Assembly: GCA_003649495.1 (NCBI GenBank)
Contig: QMRZ01000033.1
Span: 1 to 12,413 of the forward strand
Direction of reading: 5' to 3'
Source of the DNA: Thermoprotei archaeon
GTDB lineage: Archaea > Thermoproteota > Thermoprotei > Thermofilales > Thermofilaceae
Length of the DNA: 12,413 nucleotides
The notes below the pieces were generated by a model, which did no database searches, was not told the origin of the DNA, and was given only the letters and a program-made list of their open reading frames with translations. This document shows, one piece after another, positions 1-6,610 of this stretch (positions are counted from its first letter, which is position 1; every line of letters starts with the position of its first letter). Position numbers and translations under genes: made by a program.

Positions 1-604
1 AGAGGTCCCACCTATAGACGTGGGGGTTGCTGCTGACTCCCGTGACGTTCGTCTCGTTGACGTCTAATGCGATCCACTCCCTCGGGTTCGTCAGGTCAAC
101 TGTCTTCCTGAACGGCACCAGCACATATTTCTCATTAACAACGATCTCCCCAACCCTAAGCTCGCCCCTCCTCCAAGCCTCGACGAACCTGCGCTGATAC
201 TCGCCCAGGGTTAACCTGAGCACTAGGTACCTCCTGGGCTCGACCGTGATTACCACCCTGTCGCCCCTGAACCTAGCCACGTGATCGTCTAGCCTCATGA
301 ACAGCTTCCTAGCCCTGGGCGGCCTGCCTGGGTCAGCCTCCCCCCTCCTACACCTCTTCCTCCAGCTCTTCAGCATCGAGGTGGCGACCCTCACAGCGGA
401 GTGGCACCAGTGGCTTGCGTAGCCCGGCCACCTAGCCCTAAACTCCGCGTAGATGAGCTTCCTAAGCCTAGCGTATGATGTCACCTTAGCTTCCAGCGCC
501 CTCTCGATGCAGAAGTTCACCATATCCCTGAAGTCCTCCAGTAGCTTCCTAGCTCTAGCGTCAGCCTCGTACTTGAAGGCCACTGAGAGCACTACCTCGC
601 TCAT
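1..604 (-). CDS. tnpB: TnpB / IS200-IS605 OrfB-family RNA-guided nuclease, N-terminal part (cut by window edge)
   Basis: An open frame starts at ATG 604 and runs left off the window, giving 201 residues with no stop. It has the basic, Arg-rich helical N-terminal region of IS605 OrfB/TnpB proteins (ARLRKLIYAEFRARWPGYAS, then KSWRKRCRRG) and a beta-rich stretch leading to WIALDVNE. That last stretch matches the first RuvC strand, with the catalytic Asp at residue 181. TnpB proteins are guide-RNA-directed DNA nucleases that help IS200/IS605 elements persist. The second and third RuvC motifs, the zinc ribbon and the guide-RNA/right-end region would lie beyond the left edge. No TnpA (Y1 transposase) is seen on the visible side. 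The start is supported by a TATA-like box about 27 bases upstream. Whether the full protein is intact cannot be judged here. Confidence 0.88.
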   Translation of the reverse strand, partial: MSEVVLSVAFKYEADARARKLLEDFRDMVNFCIERALEAKVTSYARLRKLIYAEFRARWPGYASHWCHSAVRVATSMLKSWRKRCRRGEADPGRPPRARKLFMRLDDHVARFRGDRVVITVEPRRYLVLRLTLGEYQRRFVEAWRRGELRVGEIVVNEKYVLVPFRKTVDLTNPREWIALDVNETNVTGVSSNPHVYRWDL

Positions 605-614
605 CCGAGGAAAT

Positions 615-627
615 GGGGTAATACCCC
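615..627. repeat. Small inverted repeat between the tnpB TATA box and start codon
   Basis: GGGGT / AAT / ACCCC forms a 5-bp stem with a 3-base loop. It fills the space between the putative TATA box and the tnpB ATG, so a protein bound here could block initiation. It could also be part of the left-end structure of the IS element. The stem is short and could be chance. Confidence 0.35.
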
Positions 628-635
628 TAAATAAA
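628..635 (-). promoter_or_regulatory. TATA-like box for tnpB
   Basis: TTTATTTA on the minus strand is centred about 27 bases before the ATG at 604. That spacing predicts a leaderless transcript starting at or next to the start codon, as for most genes in this window. Confidence 0.55.
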
Positions 636-700
636 CTCTCCTGACGATACTGTTTGATGCACTATGAAACTAATCGACATAATAAACTGCCACAGCTTCT

Positions 701-736
701 TAGACCCCCAGGTCTATATTACCCTCGTATAGAGGG
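701..736. repeat. Two adjacent hairpins upstream of tnpB (possible IS200/IS605 left end)
   Basis: TAGACC/GGTCTA (701-706 with 711-716, loop CCCA) is followed after 5 bases by CCCTC/GAGGG (722-726 with 732-736, loop GTATA). IS200/IS605 elements carry subterminal hairpins instead of terminal inverted repeats, and these lie on the correct (5') side of tnpB. No matching right end is in the window, so this is suggestive only. The rest of 605-775 shows no reading frame or RNA gene. Confidence 0.35.
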
Positions 737-775
737 GCCATCACACCCTCTCTTGGCTTACGCATTTTCTCCTTT

Positions 776-1919
776 TTAGAGGGGGGGTGCCCGGGCGTTC
801 TTCAGGTGAGTATGCCTAACGTAACTGGCGAACTCCTCAACTATCCTATAAACCTCACTAAGCAGGCGTGTCGTTAATCAATGAGGGCATGAGGCTGTAG
901 CCTTGGAGGGAGCTCCAAAACTCCTTCTCTCCGACTCCGAGTAAATCCAGGATTGTTGGGAGGATATCGAGAGTCTGAGAGAATCATTTAATTCTCACAT
1001 TTCTCGGGATTACAGCGAGGTACCTCATTATTAGCGGCACTCGCACTAACTCCTCGTAAGCACACAGGTGATGCTCGACATGAGACTCGTGCTCGCCCTG
1101 TACATCACCGTGATCGGACGTTATTATGACGAGAGTGTCGTCCGCTAGCCCCTCCCCACGCAGGTAGGAGTGGAGTTTTTCCCATGCGGTCATTAACTGT
1201 AGCTTTACAGCCATCGTATAACGCCTTCTCCAATCTCCACTCACGCTTCGAGAGCTTCAAGGCTCCTACTCTCATGTCGATGCACTCTGCTCTTGACCGG
1301 GGCTTAGGGAGCCTTCTAAGCTCTTCCTCGCTCACGCCCGGTGGCAGGAACCTGCTCCTGAAGGGTTCTGGTGGCCAGTAGGGCCCATGCGGCTCTATGA
1401 AGTTTATGAATTATGAAGAAGGGCCTATCTCGATCCTACTTTCTATCAAGCCATGCTACGGCGGCGTTAACAGTCTTTAGGGAGCCCCTATCCTCCTCCC
1501 CCTTGAAGTAGTCCTCCACGTAAAAACGCTCGACTACCCTTCTTCCCTCTATCCTCCTGCTAATCAGGTAGAATTCCTCAAAAACTCTGGCTCTCCCCTC
1601 CTCCGGCTCACCCCTCCATTATTGGAGAATCCCACTGTGTGATAGCCTAGCTTCCTCAGTATTTCAGCCATCGTCGGGAACTCAGCCATTAAGTACTCGC
1701 AGTGCGTATCAGCGTCGTGTCCCGATACGTACCTGCCGGTGAAGAGAGAGGCGTGAGAGAGCGGTGTCCAGACCCCCCGCTATACTATTTAAGAATATGG
1801 CGCCGCCTCTAGCTATCTCGTCTATGTGAGGCGTAGTCTTCTTCTCGTAGCCGTAATCAGGAGATGTTATCGACCCTCTGAGCATCCATGACTATTAAGA
1901 GGATGTTTGGCCTATCCAA
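776..1919 (-). pseudogene. Decayed sulfatase / alkaline-phosphatase-superfamily hydrolase
   Basis: Read on the minus strand from a TTG at 1919, family motifs appear in the right order but in changing frames. They are: RPNILLIVMDAQRVDN (metal-binding Asp); DYGYEKKTTPHIDEIA; WTPLSHASLFTGRY (nucleophile loop); FPTMAEILRKLGYHTVGFSNN; FINFIEPHGPYWPPE; TLVIITSDHGDVQGEH (metal-binding DHG); and LDILPTILDLLGV; the last readable piece ends at a TAA at 776-778. Frames break near 1860, 1775, 1580, 1410, 1200 and 865, with in-frame stops at about 1436 and 984. The intact ancestor would have had roughly 380 residues, a normal size for a small sulfatase. At the place where formylglycine sulfatases have Cys or Ser, this copy has Thr (T-P-L-S-H), so the parent may have been a phospho-transferase/esterase type rather than a true sulfatase. 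It sits 42 bases after the RuBisCO stop on the same strand and may have been co-transcribed. Confidence 0.88.
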
Positions 1920-1961
1920 TGCTGGACACTGGCTTCTCAGCTTACTACTTAGCGCGTCTCC

Positions 1962-3287
1962 CTACATGAATTTCTTGCCCCAGTACCTCAGCGCCTCCGC
2001 AAGCTCTGGGTGATCCTTAGCGTACTCCTCTAATGGGATTCCCTTCATATAAGCATCTATAGCCTGCCTCATAGCCATGGCGCCTGCCCTAGGCCCCCAC
2101 GGATGCCCGTGAATCCCTCCACCGGCATTTATCTGGAGGTCAGGGCTGCCCAGTGCGTCAAGGTTAGCTGGCACTAGAGCCGGGTGTATGCCCCCGGAGG
2201 CCACAGGCATTACGGTCTTAAGGCCATGCCAATCGCTTCTCAGGAAGTCGTTTATAAAGCGTATTCCCCTCACACCACTGTACTCGCTTAGAGGACCTCC
2301 ACTAGGCTTCTCCATTTTCCCCTTAGCAGTCCCCGTGTGTAGTTGATCGCCCCCGGCTAACCTCACTAACCTGGCTAGAACCATCATGTGGATACCGTGA
2401 TCCGGCACTCTGGTAATAGCTGCATGCATGGCCCTGTGCACGTGTATCGGCACGTTAACAGAGGGGTCCTCCGCTAGAGCCCTCAACGCTGGGAAGCCCG
2501 CACACATGACATCTATCATAAGGCAGTTCGCTCCATGGTCTAGCGCAGCGTCAACATGGTCCCACAGCCTGTCGAGGTCAGCTGTTACATTGACAGCGTA
2601 GAGCACAGTCCGCCCAGTCTCCTCCCTAACCCTATCTAAGGCCTCCATGACGTAAGTGACGCGCTCGGGTATAGGGTTGAACTTCTGGCTAGTTAGCGTC
2701 TCATCATCCTTTATGAAGTCCACGCCTCCTATAGCGGCTTCATACGCTACCTCGGCAGTCTCTCTCGGCGTTAATCCGACCTTAGGCTTAATGATCGTGC
2801 CAAGGTGGGGGCGTGGCGCCCTGTCAGTGCCAAGTAACCTCCTAACACCCTCTATGCCGAACTTAGGCCCCCTATACATCCTGATGTAATGCTTAGGCAA
2901 GCTAATGTCCACGAGCTTCACACTCCTAAGGGCACTAAGCCCGAACAGGTTGCCAGCTACTATCGTCAACAGGTGCGAGATGCCTGCATCTAAGTCGAAG
3001 AGGTCGAGAGGATATGCTACCTTCACAAGTCCTCGCCCATCACCAAGCTTCTCAACCTCAAATACCTTAGCTGCGAGTCTATACACATGCTCTTTTAGAG
3101 TCTTGACGTGAGTCCAGGTCCCTATAGACTCCTCCGCTGCTATGTTAATGCCAGCTGACAGCAGGTCAAGCCCATCTCCAGGCGTTACCAGGTAGGTAGC
3201 TATTATGTTCGAGTCTGGATCCACCCTATCAGGCGAAGACGTGAAAACGCTCCTCCACTCCTCTCTCTCATACCACTCGCTTGCCAT
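1962..3287 (-). CDS. rbcL: Ribulose-1,5-bisphosphate carboxylase/oxygenase large subunit, archaeal form III-type
   Basis: This enzyme adds CO2 to ribulose-1,5-bisphosphate to give two 3-phosphoglycerates. In archaea, form III enzymes usually serve AMP/nucleoside salvage rather than a Calvin cycle. From the ATG at 3287 the protein has 441 residues, a normal length. All catalytic motifs are visible: E-S-x-G-T-W-T in the N-domain; GNLFG with Asn113; TIIKPKVGL with Lys167 and Lys169; DFIKDDE with the carbamylated Lys193 and metal ligands Asp195 and Glu196; HRAMHA from His284; HTGTAKGKME with loop-6 Lys324; and ASGGIH with Ser364. A TATA-like element lies 29 bases before ATG 3287, which favours it over the GTG at 3311 (449 residues). 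No small subunit or activase is present. AMP phosphorylase and ribose-1,5-bisphosphate isomerase, the usual form III partners, are not in the window. Assignment to form III rather than III-like rests on my reading of motifs, not on a tree. Confidence 0.96.
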   Translation of the reverse strand: MASEWYEREEWRSVFTSSPDRVDPDSNIIATYLVTPGDGLDLLSAGINIAAEESIGTWTHVKTLKEHVYRLAAKVFEVEKLGDGRGLVKVAYPLDLFDLDAGISHLLTIVAGNLFGLSALRSVKLVDISLPKHYIRMYRGPKFGIEGVRRLLGTDRAPRPHLGTIIKPKVGLTPRETAEVAYEAAIGGVDFIKDDETLTSQKFNPIPERVTYVMEALDRVREETGRTVLYAVNVTADLDRLWDHVDAALDHGANCLMIDVMCAGFPALRALAEDPSVNVPIHVHRAMHAAITRVPDHGIHMMVLARLVRLAGGDQLHTGTAKGKMEKPSGGPLSEYSGVRGIRFINDFLRSDWHGLKTVMPVASGGIHPALVPANLDALGSPDLQINAGGGIHGHPWGPRAGAMAMRQAIDAYMKGIPLEEYAKDHPELAEALRYWGKKFM

Positions 3288-3312
3288 ACACGTAGTAATG
3301 GCAAGGCACACG

Positions 3313-3319
3313 TAAAATT
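3313..3319 (-). promoter_or_regulatory. TATA-like box for RuBisCO
   Basis: AATTTTA on the minus strand is centred 29 bases before ATG 3287. It overlaps the upstream GTG start at 3311, so a transcript from it could not contain that codon. Confidence 0.45.
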
Positions 3320-3393
3320 CCTTCGCCCTAGCTCGGGCAATCAGTATCGTGGCTTCAGAGCCGATGGCCGTAATAACGCAAACTGTTTTCAGT

Positions 3394-3400
3394 GATATTA
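3394..3400 (+). promoter_or_regulatory. Weak TATA-like element for the ferritin-like/VIT1 locus
   Basis: GATATTA lies 36 bases before GTG 3433, further than in the leaderless genes, so a leader of about 10 bases is implied. It lies in the 145-base divergent gap shared with RuBisCO. The call is weak. Confidence 0.3.
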
Positions 3401-3432
3401 GCTGGCAATCACCTAGAGTATAGGGAACTGCC

Positions 3433-3855
3433 GTGGAGGAGTCGCTGTTGAAGCTCGCGGAAGATGCGCTAAAGGATGAGGGATTCGCAGCGAGTACGTA
3501 TCACCGCATAGCTGAGCTCCTAGGAGGGTCGCTCGAGGAGAAGCTCTTCAAAATGGCCTGGGTTGAGGAGAGGCATGCAAATTTCTGGAGAGAGTTCTTG
3601 AGGAGGAGGGGAGTTGTGCCAAAGTCCGCTGTTAGCAGGGTTAGGGTAGTCCTCTACGTTGCTGCTGCTAAGATGCTGGGAGTTGGCCTCACTCTCCGCC
3701 TCCTTGAGGCTGGCGAGAGAGGAGCTGTTGAGCTATACTCGAGGATCCTGGAGCATGGCGAGTTGACAGAACATGAGAGGCGTGTATTAGAGGAGATAGT
3801 CGAGGATGAGTTACTACACGAGGATGAGTTAATGCGTGAGGAGCCTAGGTTTTGA
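3433..3855 (+). CDS. Ferritin-like (rubrerythrin-type) diiron domain, N-terminal part of a ferritin-VIT1 locus
   Basis: A 140-residue, mainly helical protein with a four-helix ferritin-like pattern. It has two ExxH metal motifs, Glu45-x-x-His48 (VEERH) and Glu126-x-x-His129 (EDELLHE). Glu residues near 15-28 and at 93-100 are candidates for the remaining iron ligands. Such domains bind or oxidise iron and are often the cytoplasmic N-terminal part of VIT1/CCC1-type iron or manganese transporters. The start is GTG at 3433. The stop at 3853-3855 comes straight after a TTTT run. With one T fewer, the frame would read EEPRF-EEFISHIRD into the transporter domain without a break. So this is either a separate gene overlapping the next by 20 bases or the front of a single fused gene split by an indel. 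The acidic C-terminus followed directly by the transporter start favours fusion. Confidence 0.82.
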   Translation: MEESLLKLAEDALKDEGFAASTYHRIAELLGGSLEEKLFKMAWVEERHANFWREFLRRRGVVPKSAVSRVRVVLYVAAAKMLGVGLTLRLLEAGERGAVELYSRILEHGELTEHERRVLEEIVEDELLHEDELMREEPRF

Positions 3856-4414
3856 GGAGTTCATCTCTCACATAAGGGATGCTGTCCTGGGAATGAATGA
3901 CGGGCTAGTGGAGGTACTATCAGTCTCGATGGGCCTAGTTGGAGCTTATGGCGATCCACTCTATGTTGCACTAGGTGGGCTCATAGTGGGAGCAGCTGGA
4001 GCCATCTCAATGAGTGTTGGAGCGTTCGCTAGTGTCAGGGCGCAGATGCAAGTCCAGGAGGGCGTGTTAAGGAGAGTGGCCGTGGTGGCCAGGTATGCTA
4101 GGAGGACTCTGAGGAGGAGGCTTGTGGGCCGCCTAGTCTCGAGGGGGTATAGTGAGAGAGTATCTGAGGCTATAGCCAATGAGGCGCTTAGGAGCCCCTC
4201 GCTCCTCTCGAGGTTACTGGCTGAGGAGGAATACGGGGTTAGTGAGGAGCAGCTTGAAGATCCCGTGAAGGCTGGGCTGTATACCGGTTCGTCCTACATG
4301 GTGGGGGCCTTAGCCCCCCTATTGCCGTACCTGCTCGGCCTCCCAATACAGGTCTCAATACCCCTCTCCCTATTGTTCGCTAGTGCTCTCCTCAGCCTCA
4401 CGGGAGTCATTTAG
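3836..4414 (+). CDS. VIT1/CCC1-family iron/manganese transporter, membrane domain (frame ends early)
   Basis: A 192-residue frame starting at GTG 3836 and overlapping the ferritin-like frame by 20 bases. It begins FEEFISHIRDAVLGMNDGLV, the typical VIT1/CCC1 opening in which the first membrane helix carries the D-G-L-V signature. Hydrophobic helices follow at about residues 22-36 and 43-64. A basic/acidic cytoplasmic stretch (about 70-140) contains the conserved metal-binding-type region, and two more helices lie at about 147-168 and 171-192. The family exports Fe2+ or Mn2+ from the cytosol. The frame stops at TAG 4412-4414 in the middle of the fourth helix, and the missing last helix is found next door in another frame. 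As written the protein lacks its fifth helix. Either the gene is broken, the frame is restored during expression, or there is a sequencing error. Confidence 0.85.
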   Translation: MRSLGFEEFISHIRDAVLGMNDGLVEVLSVSMGLVGAYGDPLYVALGGLIVGAAGAISMSVGAFASVRAQMQVQEGVLRRVAVVARYARRTLRRRLVGRLVSRGYSERVSEAIANEALRSPSLLSRLLAEEEYGVSEEQLEDPVKAGLYTGSSYMVGALAPLLPYLLGLPIQVSIPLSLLFASALLSLTGVI

Positions 4415-4542
4415 CGATCACAGCTGGCCTCGCGCCCTGGAGGAAGGCGGTGGAACTCACCCTAGCGGGCTTCGGCTCAGCCTTAGCGACCTTCGTGATA
4501 AGGCGTCCGGCATCACTGCTGCTAGGGATAGAGCTAGGGTAA
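4411..4542 (+). pseudogene. C-terminal 43 residues of the VIT1/CCC1 transporter in a shifted frame
   Basis: From TTA 4411 to TAA 4542 the frame reads LAITAGLAPWRKAVELTLAG followed by FGSALATFVIRR and a short hydrophobic end. This is the loop and last helix expected at the end of a VIT1/CCC1 protein. It joins the upstream frame exactly if the TTT at 4410-4412 were TTTT (GVI-LAIT). Ferritin domain, membrane domain and this tail together give about 369 residues. This piece lies in the same frame as the ferritin-like domain, so the two indels cancel. It ends 19 bases before the convergent PIG-L gene. Confidence 0.8.
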
Positions 4543-4561
4543 TAAAGAGGAGGAACTCAGG

Positions 4562-5362
4562 CTACATCAGCCTAGGTCTCGGGAATAATCTAAGTCCCCT
4601 CTCGGTCAAGTGGCCAGCACTAACGCCAAGCTCCCTAAGCTCCTCGTAAATCCTCTCTCCCCTCTTTACCTTCTCCTTTAGCTCCTCGAACCTCCTCCTA
4701 ATCAGTGTCTCACCTACCTCATAATCGGTGCCTCTCAAGCCCAGTTCCTCAGCTCTGCCAGAGATTCTGGCTAGTGCACCAAACATCTCAATCTGGCTCT
4801 TATGCTGTAGTATTGCTTCCAGCTTCTTATCGAGGTAGTCCGTAACATCCACCAATAAGTTCGGCTTATCAGTGGCGAAGTAGTACATCCTCGTCACTTG
4901 AACAGGTTTAAGCCCCTCCCTTAGGTGCTCCTTGTTGAAGGCTGGCATGCCAGCGAAGACGGCTGCCTCAGAGGCTACTAGCCCCACGGTCCTGTGATCG
5001 GGATGCGCGTTATAGGGAATCCAGGGGTCAAGCGTGCAGACGCAATCGACGCGTAACTCCCTTATAGCCCTAATCAGCTTCTCCCTCAGCTCGAGGCTAG
5101 GCAGGATTAGCTCTCCATCTGGATACCCGAGGAATATGACATCTTTGACTCCGAGGACCTTAGCTGCCCTCCTCTCCTCCTCCTGTCGTATCCGCGCCAG
5201 CTCCTCAGGATCCATCTCTGGATCATAAGTTCCCTTGCTGCCGTCAGTTACTATTAGATAGTAAATCTCAAGCCCCTCTGCAGCCCATTTAGCTATGGTC
5301 CCTCCAATGTTGAAGTCTGCATCGTCAGGATGCGCCTGTATCACCAGCACTCTGCCTTTCAC
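4562..5362 (-). CDS. PIG-L / LmbE family zinc-dependent deacetylase
   Basis: This is a 266-residue member of the family that removes N-acetyl groups from amino sugars such as GlcNAc-phosphatidylinositol, GlcNAc-inositol or N,N'-diacetylchitobiose derivatives. The family's zinc site is visible: AHPDD (His11, Asp13, Asp14) near the N-terminus and NAHPDHRTVG (His120, His123) in the middle. TDGSKGTYDP (from about residue 39) is the usual substrate loop. Length is normal. The start is GTG at 5362, with a TATA-like box 26 bases upstream, so the transcript is probably leaderless. It is divergent from the Gfo/Idh gene across a 193-base gap with possible operator repeats and convergent with the VIT1 locus. 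The substrate is unknown. The nearby dehydrogenase and aminotransferase suggest an acetylated amino sugar or cyclitol. Confidence 0.92.
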   Translation of the reverse strand: MKGRVLVIQAHPDDADFNIGGTIAKWAAEGLEIYYLIVTDGSKGTYDPEMDPEELARIRQEEERRAAKVLGVKDVIFLGYPDGELILPSLELREKLIRAIRELRVDCVCTLDPWIPYNAHPDHRTVGLVASEAAVFAGMPAFNKEHLREGLKPVQVTRMYYFATDKPNLLVDVTDYLDKKLEAILQHKSQIEMFGALARISGRAEELGLRGTDYEVGETLIRRRFEELKEKVKRGERIYEELRELGVSAGHLTERGLRLFPRPRLM

Positions 5363-5385
5363 ATTAGTGGCTTAAGGGCACACGC

Positions 5386-5391
5386 TAAAAT
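5386..5391 (-). promoter_or_regulatory. TATA-like box for the PIG-L gene
   Basis: ATTTTA on the minus strand is centred 26 bases before GTG 5362, the expected distance for a leaderless archaeal transcript. Confidence 0.5.
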
Positions 5392-5429
5392 CGCTTGAGG
5401 TATCTGTCATTATCAGCGACTACTTTTCC

Positions 5430-5443
5430 ACCTGTCCGCAGGT
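5430..5443. repeat. Inverted repeat in the PIG-L / Gfo-Idh divergent gap
   Basis: ACCTG / TCCG / CAGGT is a 5-bp perfect inverted repeat about 40 bases upstream of the PIG-L TATA box. It could be an operator. A stem this short can arise by chance. Confidence 0.3.
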
Positions 5444-5470
5444 ACCCACAGATGCTGGCATCGGGGTAAT

Positions 5471-5501
5471 TAGTGAGTACTCGCCTTAAGACTAGTGAGT
5501 A
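5471..5501. repeat. Direct repeat TAGTGAGTA x2 upstream of the Gfo/Idh promoter
   Basis: TAGTGAGTA occurs at 5471-5479 and 5493-5501, 22 bases apart start to start (about two DNA turns), ending 26 bases before the TATA box at 5528. Two copies on the same face of the helix just upstream of a TATA box is how archaeal activator sites are often placed. The binding protein is unknown. Confidence 0.4.
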
Positions 5502-5527
5502 TCTACAGGTGCTTGTTGAAGAGTAAA

Positions 5528-5535
5528 TTTATAAA
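5528..5535 (+). promoter_or_regulatory. TATA box for the Gfo/Idh gene
   Basis: TTTATAAA is a near-ideal archaeal TATA box, centred about 25 bases before GTG 5556. Its last base is the A of the ATG at 5535, so that ATG lies inside the promoter and cannot be the start of a normal transcript. Confidence 0.7.
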
Positions 5536-5555
5536 TGAACCTCTGCGGGAGGCGT

Positions 5556-6548
5556 GTGAAGCGACTTAAAATAGGATTCATAGGGTGTGGAGGGATAGCC
5601 TCCGAGCACGCTCGGAGGCTGGCTTCCATCAGAGAAGTGGAGCTGGCAGCTTTTAGTGATGTTAGGCTTGAGCGAGCTAAAGCTCTCTCAGCCAAGTATG
5701 GGGGGCGTGCTTACGCGGATTGGCGGGAGATGTTGAACAAGGAGCCGCTTGATGTAGTCTTCATATGCTTGCCACCGTTTGCTCACGGAGATGAGGTGAT
5801 CATAGCCGCTGAGAGGGGGGTGCATATCTACATTGAGAAGCCAATAGCCCTGGACGTGAAGCTTGCTGAAGAGATGGTGAGGGCTGTTGAGAAGAGTGGA
5901 GTTAAGAGCCAGGTGGGGTATCAGTTGAGGTTCGCGGCTGGTGTTGAGAGGGCTAAGAAGCTAGTAGAGGAGGGCGTTGTGGGCGATATAGGCCTCGTAG
6001 TTGGCATGTACTGGTGTCGGTTCATAAGGAGGGACTGGTGGCTGGATAGGAGGAAGAGTGGGGGCCAGCTGGTGGAGCAGGCGACTCACCTCTACGACAT
6101 ACTCAGGTGGCTGTGTGGCGATGTTAAGCGAGTTTACGCTGAGATGGATAGGATATTCTACAGGGATTTGAAGGAGATGACCATAGAGGATGTCAGTGGA
6201 GTAGTGCTGAGGTTCAAATCAGGAGCTATAGGCCTCGTCTCCTCTACCATCGGAGCAGTCCCAGGCTTCTGGTGGTTCAGGTGGTCTATCATAGGGCGCG
6301 ACGCGATGCTCGAGTGCGAGGAGCCTAACAGCCTGAGGGTCTATTACAGCTCTCATAAGCCGTTGAGGATAGAGGAGTTTAGAGAGGTGGGGCGTGATCC
6401 CATGTTATTAGCAGAGCTAGACCTAATCAACGCCATTATAGAGGATAGAGAGACTAGGGTGCCAATTAGCGAGGGAGCTAAGACTCTCCAGCTAACGCTG
6501 GCGGCAGTAAGGGCTGCTGAAACCGGAAAGCCAGTTACGCTGAATTAA
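5556..6548 (+). CDS. Gfo/Idh/MocA family NAD(P)-dependent sugar or cyclitol dehydrogenase
   Basis: The family oxidises a hydroxyl of a sugar, polyol or inositol with NAD(P). From GTG 5556 the protein has 330 residues, a typical length. It opens with LKIGFIGCGGIASEH, the Rossmann G-x-G-x-x-A dinucleotide site at residues 10-15. EKP (94-96), the conserved catalytic-Lys motif at the domain junction, follows. Then comes GGQLVEQATHLYD (His178), which aligns with the active-site segment. Some members have Asp where this has Glu174, but the E-Q-A-T-H version is also common as far as I know. Domain 2 is the usual C-terminal beta-sheet fold. The TATA box at 5528 overlaps the longer ATG start (337 residues), so GTG 5556 is preferred. 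The next gene on this strand is the 58-residue orphan. The substrate cannot be read from sequence; the DegT aminotransferase and PIG-L genes nearby suggest an amino-sugar or aminocyclitol route. Confidence 0.93.
   Translation: MKRLKIGFIGCGGIASEHARRLASIREVELAAFSDVRLERAKALSAKYGGRAYADWREMLNKEPLDVVFICLPPFAHGDEVIIAAERGVHIYIEKPIALDVKLAEEMVRAVEKSGVKSQVGYQLRFAAGVERAKKLVEEGVVGDIGLVVGMYWCRFIRRDWWLDRRKSGGQLVEQATHLYDILRWLCGDVKRVYAEMDRIFYRDLKEMTIEDVSGVVLRFKSGAIGLVSSTIGAVPGFWWFRWSIIGRDAMLECEEPNSLRVYYSSHKPLRIEEFREVGRDPMLLAELDLINAIIEDRETRVPISEGAKTLQLTLAAVRAAETGKPVTLN
5597..5620. repeat. Perfect 10-bp inverted repeat inside the Gfo/Idh coding start
   Basis: AGCCTCCGAG (5597-5606) and CTCGGAGGCT (5611-5620) are exact reverse complements around a CACG loop. 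In mRNA this is a strong, GC-rich stem-loop starting about 41 bases after the predicted 5' end. It encodes part of I-A-S-E-H-A-R-R-L-A. It could act as an mRNA structure, a protein-binding site, or simply reflect Ser/Arg/Ala codons. Confidence 0.6.
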
Positions 6549-6610
6549 ACTGATTCAACATAGTTACAAGCATTTATTCTTCATGATCCTCAAGGATTAA
6601 GACTCAAAAC

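Noticed and set aside
453..644. Plus-strand 63-residue open frame opposite tnpB
   Set aside because: Antisense shadow of the TnpB coding region; Ser/Leu-rich with no family features.
984..1381. Three short open frames (two minus, one plus) as separate genes
   Set aside because: The two minus-strand frames are successive fragments of the sulfatase-like pseudogene, containing its PHGPY-adjacent and DHG motif regions. The plus-strand frame is antisense.
4408..4414. Programmed -1 ribosomal frameshift in the VIT1 gene
   Set aside because: The sequence around CATTTAG is not a recognised slippery heptamer and no clear stimulatory pseudoknot was seen. Simple loss of a T is a more economical explanation, so this is not listed as a feature.
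6211..6220. GGTTCAAATC resembling a tRNA T-arm
   Set aside because: It lies in frame inside the Gfo/Idh gene (R-F-K-S), with no acceptor or anticodon stem around it.
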